NCBI RefSeq assembly: GCF_034669705.1
Contig: NZ_JAXMOR010000022.1
Span: 11,780-75,779 of the forward strand
Length of the DNA stretch: 64,000 bases
Reading direction: 5' to 3'
Source of the DNA: Marinovum sp034669705
Lineage (GTDB): Bacteria; Pseudomonadota; Alphaproteobacteria; Rhodobacterales; Rhodobacteraceae
Numbering within the stretch: position 1 is the first letter of the stretch; the number at the start of each line of letters is the position of its first letter. Positions 1-8,510 of this stretch are shown in pieces. A model generated the notes under the pieces. That model did no database searches. It was given only the letters and a program-made list of their open reading frames with translations, and was not told the origin of the DNA. The translations under genes were made by a program, and so were the position numbers.

Positions 1-917
1 CCTTCGCCAGCCCCCGGCCCGCGCAGCACGATCTGCTCGACCGCATCGCCCTCGATCACCACCATGTTGGTGCCGCCCTCGAGCTGGCCGAGCGGCGAGG
101 CCGCGGGCACAAGGCAGGGCGACATCCGTTGTTCCAGCCCGCGACCGGTCATCTGCGCCACGCCCAAGAGCTTGATGCGATAGCCCATGTCGGCGGCGGC
201 GCGAATGTCCTCGATCAGGATGCGGCCGATGCCTTCCAGTTCGACCCCGGCGAAATTCACCTGGGTGCCGAAGGCGATCGCCGACAGCAGCGACAGCTTG
301 TGGCCGGCATCGATGCCGCCGACGTCAAGCTCCGGATCGGCCTCGAGATAGCCCAGCTGGTTGGCTTCCTCGAAGACCGTGTCATAGGGCAGCCCGGCGC
401 TTTGCATCCGGGTCAGGATGTAGTTGCAGGTGCCGTTCATCACGCCCAGCACGCGGGTCACCTCGTTGCCCGCCAGCCCCTCGGTCAGCGACTTGATCAC
501 CGGGATACCACCGGCGACCGCGGCCTCGAAGCGCAGCACCGCACCGTTCGCCTCGGCCAGCTGCGCCAGTTCCTGCCCGTGCAGCGCCAGCATCGCCTTG
601 TTGGCGGTCACCACGTCCTTGCCGGCCTTGAGCGCGGCCTCGGTGGCGGCCTTGGCCGGCCCGTCAGAGCCGCCCATCAGCTCGACGAAAACGTCGACGT
701 CATCGCGCTTGGCCAGCGCCACCGGATCGTCTTCCCAGTCGTAGGAAGACAGGTTCACGCCGCGATCCTTGTCGCGGGTGCGGGCCGAGACGGCGCTGAT
801 CTCCACCGGGCGGCCGGCGCGCACTGCCAGAAGATGCGCCTTCTGCCGGACGATCTTGACCGTGCCGGTGCCGACCGTGCCAAGCCCGGCGATTCCGAGG
901 CGTAGGGGTGTGGTCAT
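1..917 (-). CDS. hom: Homoserine dehydrogenase, C-terminus cut by the window edge
   Basis: Reduces aspartate semialdehyde to homoserine, the branch point to threonine and methionine. Read on the minus strand from ATG at 917, with GGAGGA seven bases before it, the protein opens MTTPLRLGIAGLGTVG, giving the Rossmann GLGTVG fingerprint near residue 11. Family blocks follow: DVFVELMGG, VTANKAML, GVMNGTCNYIL and EANQLGYLEADP. About 305 residues are present. The frame is still open at base 1, so the last part of the protein (the family is usually about 430 residues, ending in an ACT domain) lies outside. No regulatory RNA is visible upstream. The family assignment is secure; the missing end cannot be judged. 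Confidence 0.95.
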   Translation of the reverse strand, partial: MTTPLRLGIAGLGTVGTGTVKIVRQKAHLLAVRAGRPVEISAVSARTRDKDRGVNLSSYDWEDDPVALAKRDDVDVFVELMGGSDGPAKAATEAALKAGKDVVTANKAMLALHGQELAQLAEANGAVLRFEAAVAGGIPVIKSLTEGLAGNEVTRVLGVMNGTCNYILTRMQSAGLPYDTVFEEANQLGYLEADPELDVGGIDAGHKLSLLSAIAFGTQVNFAGVELEGIGRILIEDIRAAADMGYRIKLLGVAQMTGRGLEQRMSPCLVPAASPLGQLEGGTNMVVIEGDAVEQIVLRGPGAGE

Positions 918-1002
918 GGGGATATCCTCCAGCAGATCAGGGGTTTCGCGCGATGTATCGCCAACCGCGACAGGGTGCAACGGCAAGGATGCGCGCTGCC
1001 GC

Positions 1003-1311
1003 CTATTCGGGCGCCGGGATATCGTCGATGCCGCGGGCCATGCGCGCGCGCGTTGCCCGGTCGATCACCGGGCCGCGCAGCCGCGCCGCGCGCGCCTCGA
1101 GCCCGCGGATCCGCGCCTGCACCGAGCGGGTCAGCGCCAGAGAGGTCCGGGCCTCGGGCACCGCCGCCAGCTCCTCGACACTCAGAAGCCGCGGGTAGGG
1201 CGCGCTGGCCACGTCAGGGCCCTCGCTCTCGGCCAGCTCGGGGAATTGGGTGCAGGCGATCAGCGTGCAGACCATCAGGCCGAGGCAGAAACTGGACCGG
1301 ATCAGGCGCAT
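1003..1311 (-). CDS. Small predicted lipoprotein, function unknown
   Basis: A 102-residue protein starting MRLIRSSFCLGLMVCTLIAC. A basic n-region and hydrophobic core end in a lipobox (TLIAC), so it should be lipidated at Cys20 and held in a membrane. The rest is alanine/arginine-rich and probably helical (residues 45-90), with no recognised domain. The frame is open further upstream to 1611, but that extension would run through the palindrome and start region of the divergent regulator gene, and the signal peptide fixes the start at 1311. It lies between hom (same strand) and the divergent TetR gene. Unknown role; expression from the shared 1312-1413 region is plausible. Confidence 0.7.
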   Translation of the reverse strand: MRLIRSSFCLGLMVCTLIACTQFPELAESEGPDVASAPYPRLLSVEELAAVPEARTSLALTRSVQARIRGLEARAARLRGPVIDRATRARMARGIDDIPAPE

Positions 1312-1382
1312 GGCGGCTCCGCAGGGTTGATGGCCCCCCTCATGCCGCATCGGGCCCGCGGGGGCAAGGATTGGTGATTGAT

Positions 1383-1398
1383 CTGAACGATCGTTCAG
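1383..1398. promoter_or_regulatory. Perfect 16-bp palindrome, likely TetR operator
   Basis: CTGAACGATCGTTCAG reads identically on both strands and ends 15 bases before the ATG of the TetR-family gene at 1414, in the divergent region shared with the lipoprotein gene. GAAC/GTTC half-sites of this kind are typical of TetR-family operators. Auto-repression and control of the divergent gene are inferred from position only. Confidence 0.65.
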
Positions 1399-1413
1399 TT
1401 CTATGCTGCGCCC

Positions 1414-2007
1414 ATGGCACGCACCCAAGGTTCGCATTCCGACATCACCGGCCCCCGGGTCCGCGCCGCGGCGCTGCGGCTTTTCGCGCGGCATGGCTTT
1501 GCCGCGGTCTCGATGCGCCAGATCGCGGCCGAGGTCGGGGTCCAGGCCGGAGCGCTCTACAACTACACGCCCGACAAGCAAAGCCTGCTGTTCTCGCTGC
1601 TCAAGGGTCACATGGACGATCTGCTCGCCGCCTGGGCGGAGGAGCCGTCAGCGCAAGACCCCGTGGCGCGGCTCGAGGTCTTCACCCGCTTCCACATCCG
1701 CTTCAACCTCGAGCGGCCGGAGGCGATCTTTGTCTCCTACATGGAGCTGCGCAACCTCGCGCCCGAGAATTTCACGGTGATCGAGCAGCTGCGCCGCGCC
1801 TATGAGGACGAGCTCGAGGCGATCCTGCGCGCCGGTGTGGCCCGCGGCGACTTCGAGATGCCCGATACCAAGATCGCCACGCTGGCGGTGATCGCGATGC
1901 TCACCGGGGTCAACACCTGGTACCGCACCGGCGGCCGGCTGTCGCTCGACGAGGTGCAGCAGATCTACTGGGACATGGTGTGCGGCGCGGTCGGCGCCCG
2001 CGGCTGA
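1414..2007 (+). CDS. TetR/AcrR-family transcriptional regulator
   Basis: A 197-residue repressor of typical TetR length. Residues 14-60 form the three-helix DNA-binding domain: AALRLFARHGFAAVSMRQIA, then the recognition segment VQAGALYNYTPDKQSLL, matching the family pattern G-x-LY-x-Y-x-x-x-K-x-x-L. Residues 65-195 form an all-helical ligand-binding and dimerisation domain that gives no clue to the ligand. The start at 1414 has almost no leader after the palindrome at 1383-1398, consistent with autoregulation by blocking its own promoter. No metabolic operon lies next to it, so the inducer and target genes are unknown. Confidence 0.85.
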   Translation: MARTQGSHSDITGPRVRAAALRLFARHGFAAVSMRQIAAEVGVQAGALYNYTPDKQSLLFSLLKGHMDDLLAAWAEEPSAQDPVARLEVFTRFHIRFNLERPEAIFVSYMELRNLAPENFTVIEQLRRAYEDELEAILRAGVARGDFEMPDTKIATLAVIAMLTGVNTWYRTGGRLSLDEVQQIYWDMVCGAVGARG

Positions 2008-2176
2008 CCTCCGGACTCCTTATGGACGGGAAATATTCCCGGGGGCCGAGCCCACCTTGACCCGCTTGCAGCCACCCCCTGCCAGCCCGCCGTCCCGGCC
2101 GCCGCCCGGGACCTCCCGGCCAACACCACGCGAGACGCCAGCGAGGGGCCCCGGGGTCCCCCCGGGGCGGCCACCC

Positions 2177-4633
2177 TCAGCTCCCCCGGCGTTTCGCCCG
2201 CAGGGTCGGATCGGCTTCGCGCGGGTCTTCGGGCCAGGGGTGACGCGGATAGCGGCCGCGCATGTCGCGGCGCACATCGGCATAGGAGCTCTCCCAGAAG
2301 CCCGGAATGTCCATCGTGGTCTGCACCGGTCTCTGCGCCGGTGACAGCAGGGTGACGCGCAGCGGCTGGCCGGCCACCGTCGGATGGCTGGTCTGGCCGA
2401 ACATCTCCTGCAGGCGCAGGGTGATCTCCGGGTGCTCGCCGGAATAATCGATCGGGATCTTGCGCCCCAGCGGCGTCACGAAGGAGCCCGGCACCGCCCG
2501 GTCGAGCGCCTGCACCTGATCCCAGCTGAGCCGCGCCACCAGCGCGTCATGCGGATCGAAAGCCTTCCACTGCTCTGCCGTGCGAACACCCGAGAGGTAT
2601 GGCAGCAGCCAATCCTCCAGGCCCGCCATCAGCGCCGCCTCCGAGACCTCGGGCAGGGCGACGCCACCGGCGCGCGCCACCTCGATCCGCGCCACCAGCC
2701 GCGCCGCGCCCTTGCTCAGCTTCAGCCCCAGCTCGCGCACCCCGTCGAGCATGGCGCGCGCCACCGCCTCCTCGGGCGCGTCGCTCCAGACCCTGTCCTG
2801 CAGGGCGATCTGGCCAAGACGTTCCTGCTGCCGCGTCACCACCCGGCGCTCGCGCCGCGACCAGTCGCAGAGATCGACCCAAGCGATCTGTTCGGCAAAG
2901 AGCGCGCGGATCTCGGCCTCGGTGATCGCCACGGCCTGGCGGATGCGGGCCTCGCGCGGGTTGCCGTCGGTGTCGGTGACCACGATCAGCCGCTGGCCGG
3001 CGAGCGGATCGGCGGGCTCCATCACCGCCCCCTTGCCGCCAGAGAGCACGTAGCGCGGCGCATCGCCCTTGCGCCGCAGCCCGATGCGGTCGGGATAGGC
3101 CAGCGCCGCCATCTGCGCGGCGCTCAGCGCACCGGCGCGAGCGGGTTTCGCCGCCCGCCCCAGCCGTTTCGCCTCCTGACCGATGCGCTCGAGCGCCGGG
3201 CGGTGCACGTCGTAGGGCCGACGCTGGCGAAAGCCGCGCGGATCGCGCAGCGCCTCGAGCCGCAGCGCGAGGTCCACCGGCGCGCCGCGCAGCGGGTCGC
3301 GGTCGGCCAGCAGCGCCGCCAGCGAGGCCGCCGCGGGGCCTGCAAGGGCCAGCATATGCGCCAGCCGCGGGTGCAGCGGCAGGGCGGCGAGTGCGCGGCC
3401 ATGGGCGGTGATCAGGTTGCCGGCATCAAGCGCGCCCAGCATCCGCAGCAGGGCCTGCGCCTCGGCCCAGCTGCCGGGGTTGGGCGGGGTGAGGAAGGGC
3501 AGCGCGTCGACCGTGCCGCCCCAGAGCGCCAGCTCCAGCGCCAGCCCGGCGAGATCGGCCACCTCGATCTCGGCCGGGGCGAAGGCGGGCAGAGCACCTT
3601 CCTCACCGCGGGTCCAGAGCCGGTAACAGAGGCCCGGCGCCACCCGCCCGGCGCGGCCGGCGCGCTGGGTGGCCTCGGCGCGAGAGACCTTTTCGGTCAC
3701 CAGCCGCGACATGCCCGAGCCCGGATCAAAGCGCGCCCGCCGCGCCCGACCGGCGTCGACCACCACGCGGATGTCCTCGATGGTCAGCGAGGTCTCCGCA
3801 ATTGAGGTGGCCAGCACCACCTTGCGGCCTTGCGTCTCGGGCCGGATCGCGGCGCGTTGCTGGGCAAAGGGCAGGGCGCCATAGAGCGGCCGCAGCGTGC
3901 ACTCGCCGGGCAGGCGCGCTTTCAGCAGGGTCTCGCAGCGGCGGATCTCGCCCTCTCCGGGCAGGAAGACCAGCACGCCGCCCGCGGTCTCGGCCACCGC
4001 TTCCGCCACCAGATCGGCGCAGGCCTCGGCAATCCGCACCTTCGGCCCCAGCGGCCGGTCGCGCCAGCGGGTCTCGACCGGAAAGCTGCGCCCCGCCGAG
4101 GTCACCACCGGCGCGCCGCCCATCAGCTCGGCCACCGGCGCGGCCTCGAGCGTTGCGGACATCACGATCAGCCGCAGGTCGTCGCGCAGGGCGCCTGCGA
4201 TCTCGAGACAGAGCGCGAGGCCGAGATCGGCGTTCAGCGAGCGTTCGTGGAACTCGTCGAAGATCACCGCGCCAATGCCGGCGAGCTCCGGGTCGGACTG
4301 GATCATCCGGGTCAGGATGCCCTCGGTCACCACCTCGATGCGGGTGGTCCTGCCGGTGCGCGACTCGCCCCGGATCCGGTAGCCCACGGTCTCGCCCGCC
4401 GCCTCTCCCAGTGTCTCGGCCATGCGTTCGGCGGCAGCGCGAGCGGCCAGCCGGCGCGGCTCGAGCATCAGGATGCGGCCGTCGACCAGCCCGGCCTCGA
4501 GCAGGGCCAGAGGCACGCGGGTGGTCTTGCCGGCGCCGGGCGGCGCCTGCAGCACGGCGCGGCCGGTGGCGGCGACCGCGGCCAGAAGCTCTGGCAGCGC
4601 GGCGTCGATCGGGAGGGGCTGTCGGGGCGTCAT
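2177..4633 (-). CDS. hrpB: ATP-dependent helicase HrpB
   Basis: A DEAH-box helicase of the HrpB family, 818 residues from the ATG at 4633. Motifs in order: Walker A GAGKTT at about residue 33, ILMLEPRR (Ia), DEFHERS (Walker B, DEFH), MSATLE (motif III), then TQRAGRAGR (motif VI) in the second RecA domain. The C-terminal HrpB-specific domain includes SGEHPEITLRLQEMFG. An upstream in-frame ATG at 4669 exists but would overlap the DUF3108 gene; 4633 leaves a 7-base gap to that gene's stop, suggesting a two-gene operon with the DUF3108 gene first. The cellular substrate of HrpB is not established in most bacteria. Confidence 0.93.
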   Translation of the reverse strand: MTPRQPLPIDAALPELLAAVAATGRAVLQAPPGAGKTTRVPLALLEAGLVDGRILMLEPRRLAARAAAERMAETLGEAAGETVGYRIRGESRTGRTTRIEVVTEGILTRMIQSDPELAGIGAVIFDEFHERSLNADLGLALCLEIAGALRDDLRLIVMSATLEAAPVAELMGGAPVVTSAGRSFPVETRWRDRPLGPKVRIAEACADLVAEAVAETAGGVLVFLPGEGEIRRCETLLKARLPGECTLRPLYGALPFAQQRAAIRPETQGRKVVLATSIAETSLTIEDIRVVVDAGRARRARFDPGSGMSRLVTEKVSRAEATQRAGRAGRVAPGLCYRLWTRGEEGALPAFAPAEIEVADLAGLALELALWGGTVDALPFLTPPNPGSWAEAQALLRMLGALDAGNLITAHGRALAALPLHPRLAHMLALAGPAAASLAALLADRDPLRGAPVDLALRLEALRDPRGFRQRRPYDVHRPALERIGQEAKRLGRAAKPARAGALSAAQMAALAYPDRIGLRRKGDAPRYVLSGGKGAVMEPADPLAGQRLIVVTDTDGNPREARIRQAVAITEAEIRALFAEQIAWVDLCDWSRRERRVVTRQQERLGQIALQDRVWSDAPEEAVARAMLDGVRELGLKLSKGAARLVARIEVARAGGVALPEVSEAALMAGLEDWLLPYLSGVRTAEQWKAFDPHDALVARLSWDQVQALDRAVPGSFVTPLGRKIPIDYSGEHPEITLRLQEMFGQTSHPTVAGQPLRVTLLSPAQRPVQTTMDIPGFWESSYADVRRDMRGRYPRHPWPEDPREADPTLRAKRRGS

Positions 4634-4640
4634 GCCGGCC

Positions 4641-5378
4641 TTATCGCCGAATGAGCAGCACCCGTCCACGCAGAGTTTTGGCGTCGATCCGGCTCACCTG
4701 CCAGCGTCCTCCGGCCCCCGGCGTATAGGTCACCTCGAAGGGAAACTGCCGGCCTTCCTTCAGCGCCTTGCGGGAAAACCCGCCCTCGCGGATGTAGCGG
4801 CCCGTGCAGGTCACCCGGCCGGTGGCGCGGCTGGCCCCGGCCGTGGTCAGCCGGATGCGCCGCTCGCCGTCGAAATAGGCGGTGTCGAGCTGGCAGAGAT
4901 CTTCGCCCTCGCGCGCCCTGAGCAACTCGTAGAAAGCGGTCAGCGGATCGAGCGCGTCGCCCTGGCGCGCCGGATCGAGCCAGTGATCCTCTGGGTCCTC
5001 GCTTTTTTCCAACACCGGCACGCCGCCGCGATAGGCGATCACCTTGTCGCTCTGGCGCCGGCCGGTATCGAGGCTTTCCTCGTAGCGCGTCGGGGTGAAG
5101 GTTTCGCCCGTCACCCGCCCACGGGCCTCGGCCCGGTAGCGAAAACGCGCGATGGCGGCGATCAGGCCGGAGGATCTGACCTCGCCGGTCGCCGCGTACT
5201 GCCCGCTCTCCTGCGTCATGGCGAAGTGCACCTCGCCGGCCTTGAGCCCCGCGAAATAGACCTCGAAACGCCCGGCCTCAGACGCTGGCTGTGCGGCCAT
5301 CGCGCCGCTGCCGAGGGCGGTGAGGGTGAAAAAGGTCGTCAGGGCACAGAGCCTGTGCCGCAGTTGCTGCCCGATCAT
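4641..5378 (-). CDS. DUF3108 exported protein
   Basis: A 245-residue protein with a signal peptide (MIGQQLRHRLCALTTFFTL, cleavage near GAMAAQ). Its mature region begins with the DUF3108 pattern FEVYFAGLKAGEVHF and continues as a beta-rich domain ending IDAKTLRGRVLLIRR. Length and order fit the family, which is predicted to be periplasmic or outer-membrane associated with unknown function. I start at 5378 rather than 5432 because only the former puts the signal peptide at the N-terminus. It lies just upstream of hrpB on the same strand and divergent from meaB. Confidence 0.8.
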   Translation of the reverse strand: MIGQQLRHRLCALTTFFTLTALGSGAMAAQPASEAGRFEVYFAGLKAGEVHFAMTQESGQYAATGEVRSSGLIAAIARFRYRAEARGRVTGETFTPTRYEESLDTGRRQSDKVIAYRGGVPVLEKSEDPEDHWLDPARQGDALDPLTAFYELLRAREGEDLCQLDTAYFDGERRIRLTTAGASRATGRVTCTGRYIREGGFSRKALKEGRQFPFEVTYTPGAGGRWQVSRIDAKTLRGRVLLIRR

Positions 5379-5567
5379 ATGTGGTGGTCCCGTTGTCCCG
5401 CGGAAATCTTTTGTCCGGTGGATTGTCGCCACCGCTCTGGACTAGAGGTACGCGCCAAGGCAGAAATTGCCAGCCGGTGCGTCCGTCTGTGGCCGGGCGC
5501 GCGACTTCCCGCGTATCGGCGGGCGGGGCTGTGCGGAAAGATGCCGGTCGGGAAAGTGAGGGACGAG

Positions 5568-6545
5568 ATGGAGATTGCCAAGCTGGCCGAACGGGTCCTT
5601 GCCGGAGAGCGCCGTGCGCTGTCCCGGGCGATCACGCTGATCGAGAGCGGTCGCGCCGATCACCGCGCGCAGGCCACCGAGCTGATGGAGCATCTGCAAC
5701 AGGCCGACCGTCAGGCGCTGCGAATCGGGCTCTCGGGCACGCCGGGGGTGGGCAAATCCACTTTGATCGAAAGCTTCGGATTGATGCTGACCGGGCAGGG
5801 CAAGCGGGTGGCGGTGCTGGCGGTCGATCCCTCCTCGGCACGCTCCGGCGGATCGATCCTCGGCGACAAGACGCGGATGGAGCAGCTGTCGCGCGACCGG
5901 AACGCCTTTATCCGCCCCTCGCCCAGCCAGTCGCATCTTGGCGGCGTCGCCCGGCGCACCCGAGAGGCCGTGCGGCTCTGCGAGGCGGCGGGGTTCGACG
6001 TGGTGTTGATCGAGACCGTCGGGGTCGGCCAGTCTGAAACCGTCGTGGCCGAGATGTCGGATCTCTTTGTGCTGCTGCTGGCCCCGGCCGGCGGCGACGA
6101 GCTGCAGGGGGTCAAGCGCGGCATCATGGAAATGGCCGACCTGATCCTTGTCAACAAGGCCGACGGCGACCTGAAGCCAACCGCGATGCGCACCTGCGCC
6201 GATTACGCCGGCGCGCTGCGGCTGTTGCGCAAACGGGTGCAGGATCCCGAGGGCTTTCCCAAGGCGCTGACCGTCTCGGCGCTCGAGGAATCTGGACTAG
6301 GCAAGGCCTGGGAGGAGATGCTGGCGCTGACCGACTGGCGCCGCGCGCATGGCCATTTCGAGGCCCGCCGGGCCGACCAGGCGCGCTATTGGTTCGCCGA
6401 GGAGGTGCGCCAGGCGCTGCTGTCGCGGCTGCAGGCGCCGGAGGCGCGCGCGGCGATGCAGGCGCTGTCAGACGCAGTGGCCGAGGGCCGCAGCACGCCG
6501 GCGGGTGCCGCGCAGGAGATGCTGACGCGGCACCTTGGCGGATGA
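5568..6545 (+). CDS. meaB: Methylmalonyl-CoA mutase-associated GTPase MeaB
   Basis: A G3E-family P-loop GTPase that protects and reloads B12-dependent acyl-CoA mutases. 325 residues from ATG 5568, with AGGGA seven bases upstream; an ATG at 5541 is the alternative. Motifs: Walker A GTPGVGKST (about residue 51), DPSSARSGGSILGDKTRM, ETVGVGQSE (Walker B/switch II) and NKADGD (base recognition). The C-terminal helical dimerisation region follows. No mutase gene is in the window, so the partner (methylmalonyl-CoA or ethylmalonyl-CoA mutase, both usual in Rhodobacteraceae) must be elsewhere. The stop overlaps the start of the next gene by four bases. Confidence 0.93.
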   Translation: MEIAKLAERVLAGERRALSRAITLIESGRADHRAQATELMEHLQQADRQALRIGLSGTPGVGKSTLIESFGLMLTGQGKRVAVLAVDPSSARSGGSILGDKTRMEQLSRDRNAFIRPSPSQSHLGGVARRTREAVRLCEAAGFDVVLIETVGVGQSETVVAEMSDLFVLLLAPAGGDELQGVKRGIMEMADLILVNKADGDLKPTAMRTCADYAGALRLLRKRVQDPEGFPKALTVSALEESGLGKAWEEMLALTDWRRAHGHFEARRADQARYWFAEEVRQALLSRLQAPEARAAMQALSDAVAEGRSTPAGAAQEMLTRHLGG

Positions 6546-7336
6546 GGTCCGAGACGCTGTTTGACGGCGATCTGCTTCGGGCGACGCTGTTCAACCCGGG
6601 GCAGGGGGCGCTGTTTGTCAGCTTCCGCCAGAGGCTTGCGGACCCGGGGCAGTTCGGCGCGCCGCGCCCGGTGCGCAGTTTCACCGAGGCCGGAATGAGC
6701 CACCTGCACCTGCAGGCGCGCTGGAACGACTGGTACATCAACCCCGAGACCGAGGCGCTGGAAGCCATGCTGCGCGCCCATGCGGCGGGCTATGACGATG
6801 CCTGCGCCATGGGGTTCTCGATGGGCGGCTACGCGGCCTTTCGCTTTGCCGCGGCGCTGCGGTTGCGGCGGGTGATCGCGGTCTCGCCGCAATATTCGAT
6901 CTCGCCCGACCATGTGCCCTTTGACCGGCGCTATCGCGACTGTGCCGGCGGGTTCGACGCGGCCGCGGGCGACCTGTCGGGGCGCGGCACTGCGGTGCAG
7001 GGGGTGATTCTCGCCGATCCCTTCCGGCCGCTCGATATGCGCCACGCCGGGCTGATCTGCGCCGTCTTTGCGCAGGTGTCGATTGCCCGGCTGGCGGGCG
7101 GCGGCCACCCGGCCACCGGGGCGCTGCGCGAGGGCGGGCGCTTTGGCAAGCTGCAGGCGCAGCTGACCAAACCGCGGGTGCCGGCGCGGCGGGTCGTCAG
7201 GCTGCACCGCAATGTGCGAAGGCAGAGCCCGAAATACTGGCGGCATCTTGCGGCACAGGCAGAGAAATCCGGCCGCGCTGCGCTGGCCCGGGCGGCGCTG
7301 GCCCGGGCAGTGGGGCTGGAGACCGGGCAGGGCTGA
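6542..7336 (+). CDS. Alpha/beta-hydrolase-like protein of unknown substrate
   Basis: A 264-residue protein whose ATG overlaps the meaB stop (ATGA), so it is probably translationally coupled. Residues 82-100 carry a nucleophile-elbow motif, GFSMGGYAAF (G-x-S-x-G), inside a Rossmann-like alpha/beta segment, and IAVSPQYSIS follows. The N-terminal half, with SFRQRLADPGQ and SHLHLQARWNDWY, is not a pattern I can name. The C-terminal 40 residues are Arg/Ala-rich. No signal peptide. Hydrolase fold is inferred from one motif; a link with MeaB or B12 chemistry is suggested only by the coupling. Confidence 0.6.
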   Translation: MRSETLFDGDLLRATLFNPGQGALFVSFRQRLADPGQFGAPRPVRSFTEAGMSHLHLQARWNDWYINPETEALEAMLRAHAAGYDDACAMGFSMGGYAAFRFAAALRLRRVIAVSPQYSISPDHVPFDRRYRDCAGGFDAAAGDLSGRGTAVQGVILADPFRPLDMRHAGLICAVFAQVSIARLAGGGHPATGALREGGRFGKLQAQLTKPRVPARRVVRLHRNVRRQSPKYWRHLAAQAEKSGRAALARAALARAVGLETGQG

Positions 7337-7366
7337 CGGAACCTGCGCGGGTTTCTCACGAGGCCC

Positions 7367-7395
7367 TTGACGATCCTCGCCCGCCCGCGTAATAG
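7367..7395 (+). promoter_or_regulatory. Sigma-70 promoter for rpmB
   Basis: TTGACG at 7367-7372 and TAATAG at 7390-7395 are separated by exactly 17 bases, a near-consensus housekeeping promoter. It points at rpmB and leaves a leader of roughly 100 bases before the ATG at 7505. Confidence 0.7.
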
Positions 7396-7504
7396 CCTGC
7401 GAACCAGATTTCGGGCGCGGCCTATGCGGCGCCCTTTGATATTTGCGGGGCGCGTCCGGGCCAAGGGGTTCGATGTCCTGCTCTGAAATGATGAGGATGA
7501 TCAC

Positions 7505-7795
7505 ATGTCGCGCCGCTGCGAACTGACCGGAAAAGGCCCGATGACTGGCAACAACGTCAGCCACGCCAACAACAAGACCAAACGTCGCTTTCTGCCCAAC
7601 CTGAACGACGTGACCCTGCAATCCGAGACCCTGAACCGCGGCATCAAGCTGCGGATCTCGGCGTCGGCCCTGCGCTCGGTGGACCACCGTGGCGGTCTCG
7701 ACAAGTTCCTGGCGAAAGCCAAGGACGCCGAGCTGTCGGATGCGGCGCTCAAGGTCAAGAAAGAGATCATGAAGGCACAGGCCGCAGAGGCCTGA
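7505..7795 (+). CDS. rpmB: 50S ribosomal protein L28
   Basis: Large-subunit ribosomal protein bL28, 96 residues. The N-terminus MSRRCELTGKGPMTGNNVSH is the L28 signature, followed by ANNKTKRRFLPNLNDV and the conserved TLNRGIKLRISASALRSVD. The zinc-ligand cysteines of the C+ form are not present as two CxxC pairs (one Cys at residue 5), so this is a C- type. It is monocistronic, with its own promoter (7367-7395) and terminator (7833-7869). Confidence 0.97.
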   Translation: MSRRCELTGKGPMTGNNVSHANNKTKRRFLPNLNDVTLQSETLNRGIKLRISASALRSVDHRGGLDKFLAKAKDAELSDAALKVKKEIMKAQAAEA

Positions 7796-7832
7796 TCCCT
7801 TCCGATTTACCGCGGCCCTTCGGGGTCGTCAG

Positions 7833-7869
7833 ACCCTCGTCGGCCCACCCGGCGGGGGTTATTCTTTTT
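7833..7869 (+). terminator. Intrinsic terminator of rpmB
   Basis: An 11-bp stem, ACCCTCGTCGG pairing with CCGGCGGGGGT (two G-U wobbles, loop of five), is followed by TTATTCTTTTT. It begins 38 bases after the rpmB stop. Confidence 0.65.
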
Positions 7870-8150
7870 GGCGGAATGTCAGGGGTTTGCAGGGCGGTCT
7901 TAAGGTGACCTATCCGAAGGGATAGGGGGCGTCGACCGATGCGCCTTTGCCCCCGCGAGCGGCGCCGGCTAGATCTGGGACACGCGATGAGTGATCTGCT
8001 GCAAGGCGTGTACCCCTGAAGCGGTTTCCAGCCGAAAGGCCAGGGCCGCTGCGTCACGGGGCAGGTCACTCCTCGCGCTTTCCCGACACGCGGATCGCCT
8101 TCGGGCGACAGGCAATGAGGCGGCCTGGCACAGGCCGCCCCGTTTTCAGG
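7870..8150. other. Gap without a convincing gene
   Basis: No frame here shows conserved protein features. The open frames on either strand are Arg/Ser/Pro-rich, have no ribosome binding site and look like shadows of high G+C. At 8119-8139 there is a perfect hairpin (GGCGGCCTG-GCA-CAGGCCGCC) that serves as the downstream boundary of the small minus-strand gene. Confidence 0.5.
8119..8139. terminator. Perfect GC hairpin between rpmB and the small basic gene
   Basis: A 9-bp perfect stem, GGCGGCCTG/CAGGCCGCC, with a 3-base loop. It lies 11 bases beyond the stop of the 42-residue minus-strand gene. The T-run (CGTTTTC) is on the plus-strand side, so it would terminate plus-strand transcription best, but it may also bound the minus-strand message. 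Confidence 0.5.
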
Positions 8151-8279
8151 TCATTTGGATTTGGGCGTTCCGATGTTGAGCGGCTTGCCGAGGCCCGAAT
8201 TCGCGGTGGCGAGGACCTTGGGCTTTTCCTGCTTCGGCTTCTTGGCTTCTTTGTTGCCCTTGTTCTTGTGCTTGGACAT
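8151..8279 (-). CDS. Small Lys-rich protein (42 aa), unknown function
   Basis: Reads MSKHKNKGNKEAKKPKQEKP then KVLATANSGLGKPLNIGTPKSK. GGAGATCACCC sits just before the ATG and a strong hairpin lies just past the stop, which together support a real gene in spite of its size. It is extremely basic (about a third Lys) and has no signal peptide or hydrophobic segment, so nucleic-acid or ribosome association is possible but not shown. The overlapping longer minus-strand frame (to 8329) is Arg/Pro/Ser-rich and looks like a shadow. Its neighbours give no functional clue. Confidence 0.6.
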   Translation of the reverse strand: MSKHKNKGNKEAKKPKQEKPKVLATANSGLGKPLNIGTPKSK

Positions 8280-8486
8280 GGGTGATCTCCGATGGTTTCC
8301 CGCGGCGGGATCGCCACGGGCCGTCGCATCGTCAGGCGATCAGGGTTGCCCGTTTTTGCGGGGCGATGATCCTTGGGAAGCGGCAGGGGGTGAGTCGTCT
8401 CACCGGCGCTGCGACGTGGAATCTACGCCTGTGGCGGGTGTCCCGCAAGGGGGATGATGCGGGGTGACCCTGACGCCGCGGGCGGC

Positions 8487-8510
8487 GGTGGGTTGCAAAC
8501 CCACCCTACG
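8487..8510. repeat. REP-like palindrome, copy 1
   Basis: GGTGGGTTGCAAACCCACC followed by CTACG. It is a near-perfect inverted repeat (GGTGGGTT/AACCCACC), matching the copy at 8728-8751 except at two positions in the loop. Repeats of this 'GTGGGTT..AACCCACCCTAC' type occur between genes in many Proteobacteria. Confidence 0.7.

Noticed and set aside
7767..8069. 100-codon minus-strand frame after rpmB
   Set aside because: Crosses the rpmB terminator, Arg/Pro-rich and no start signals.
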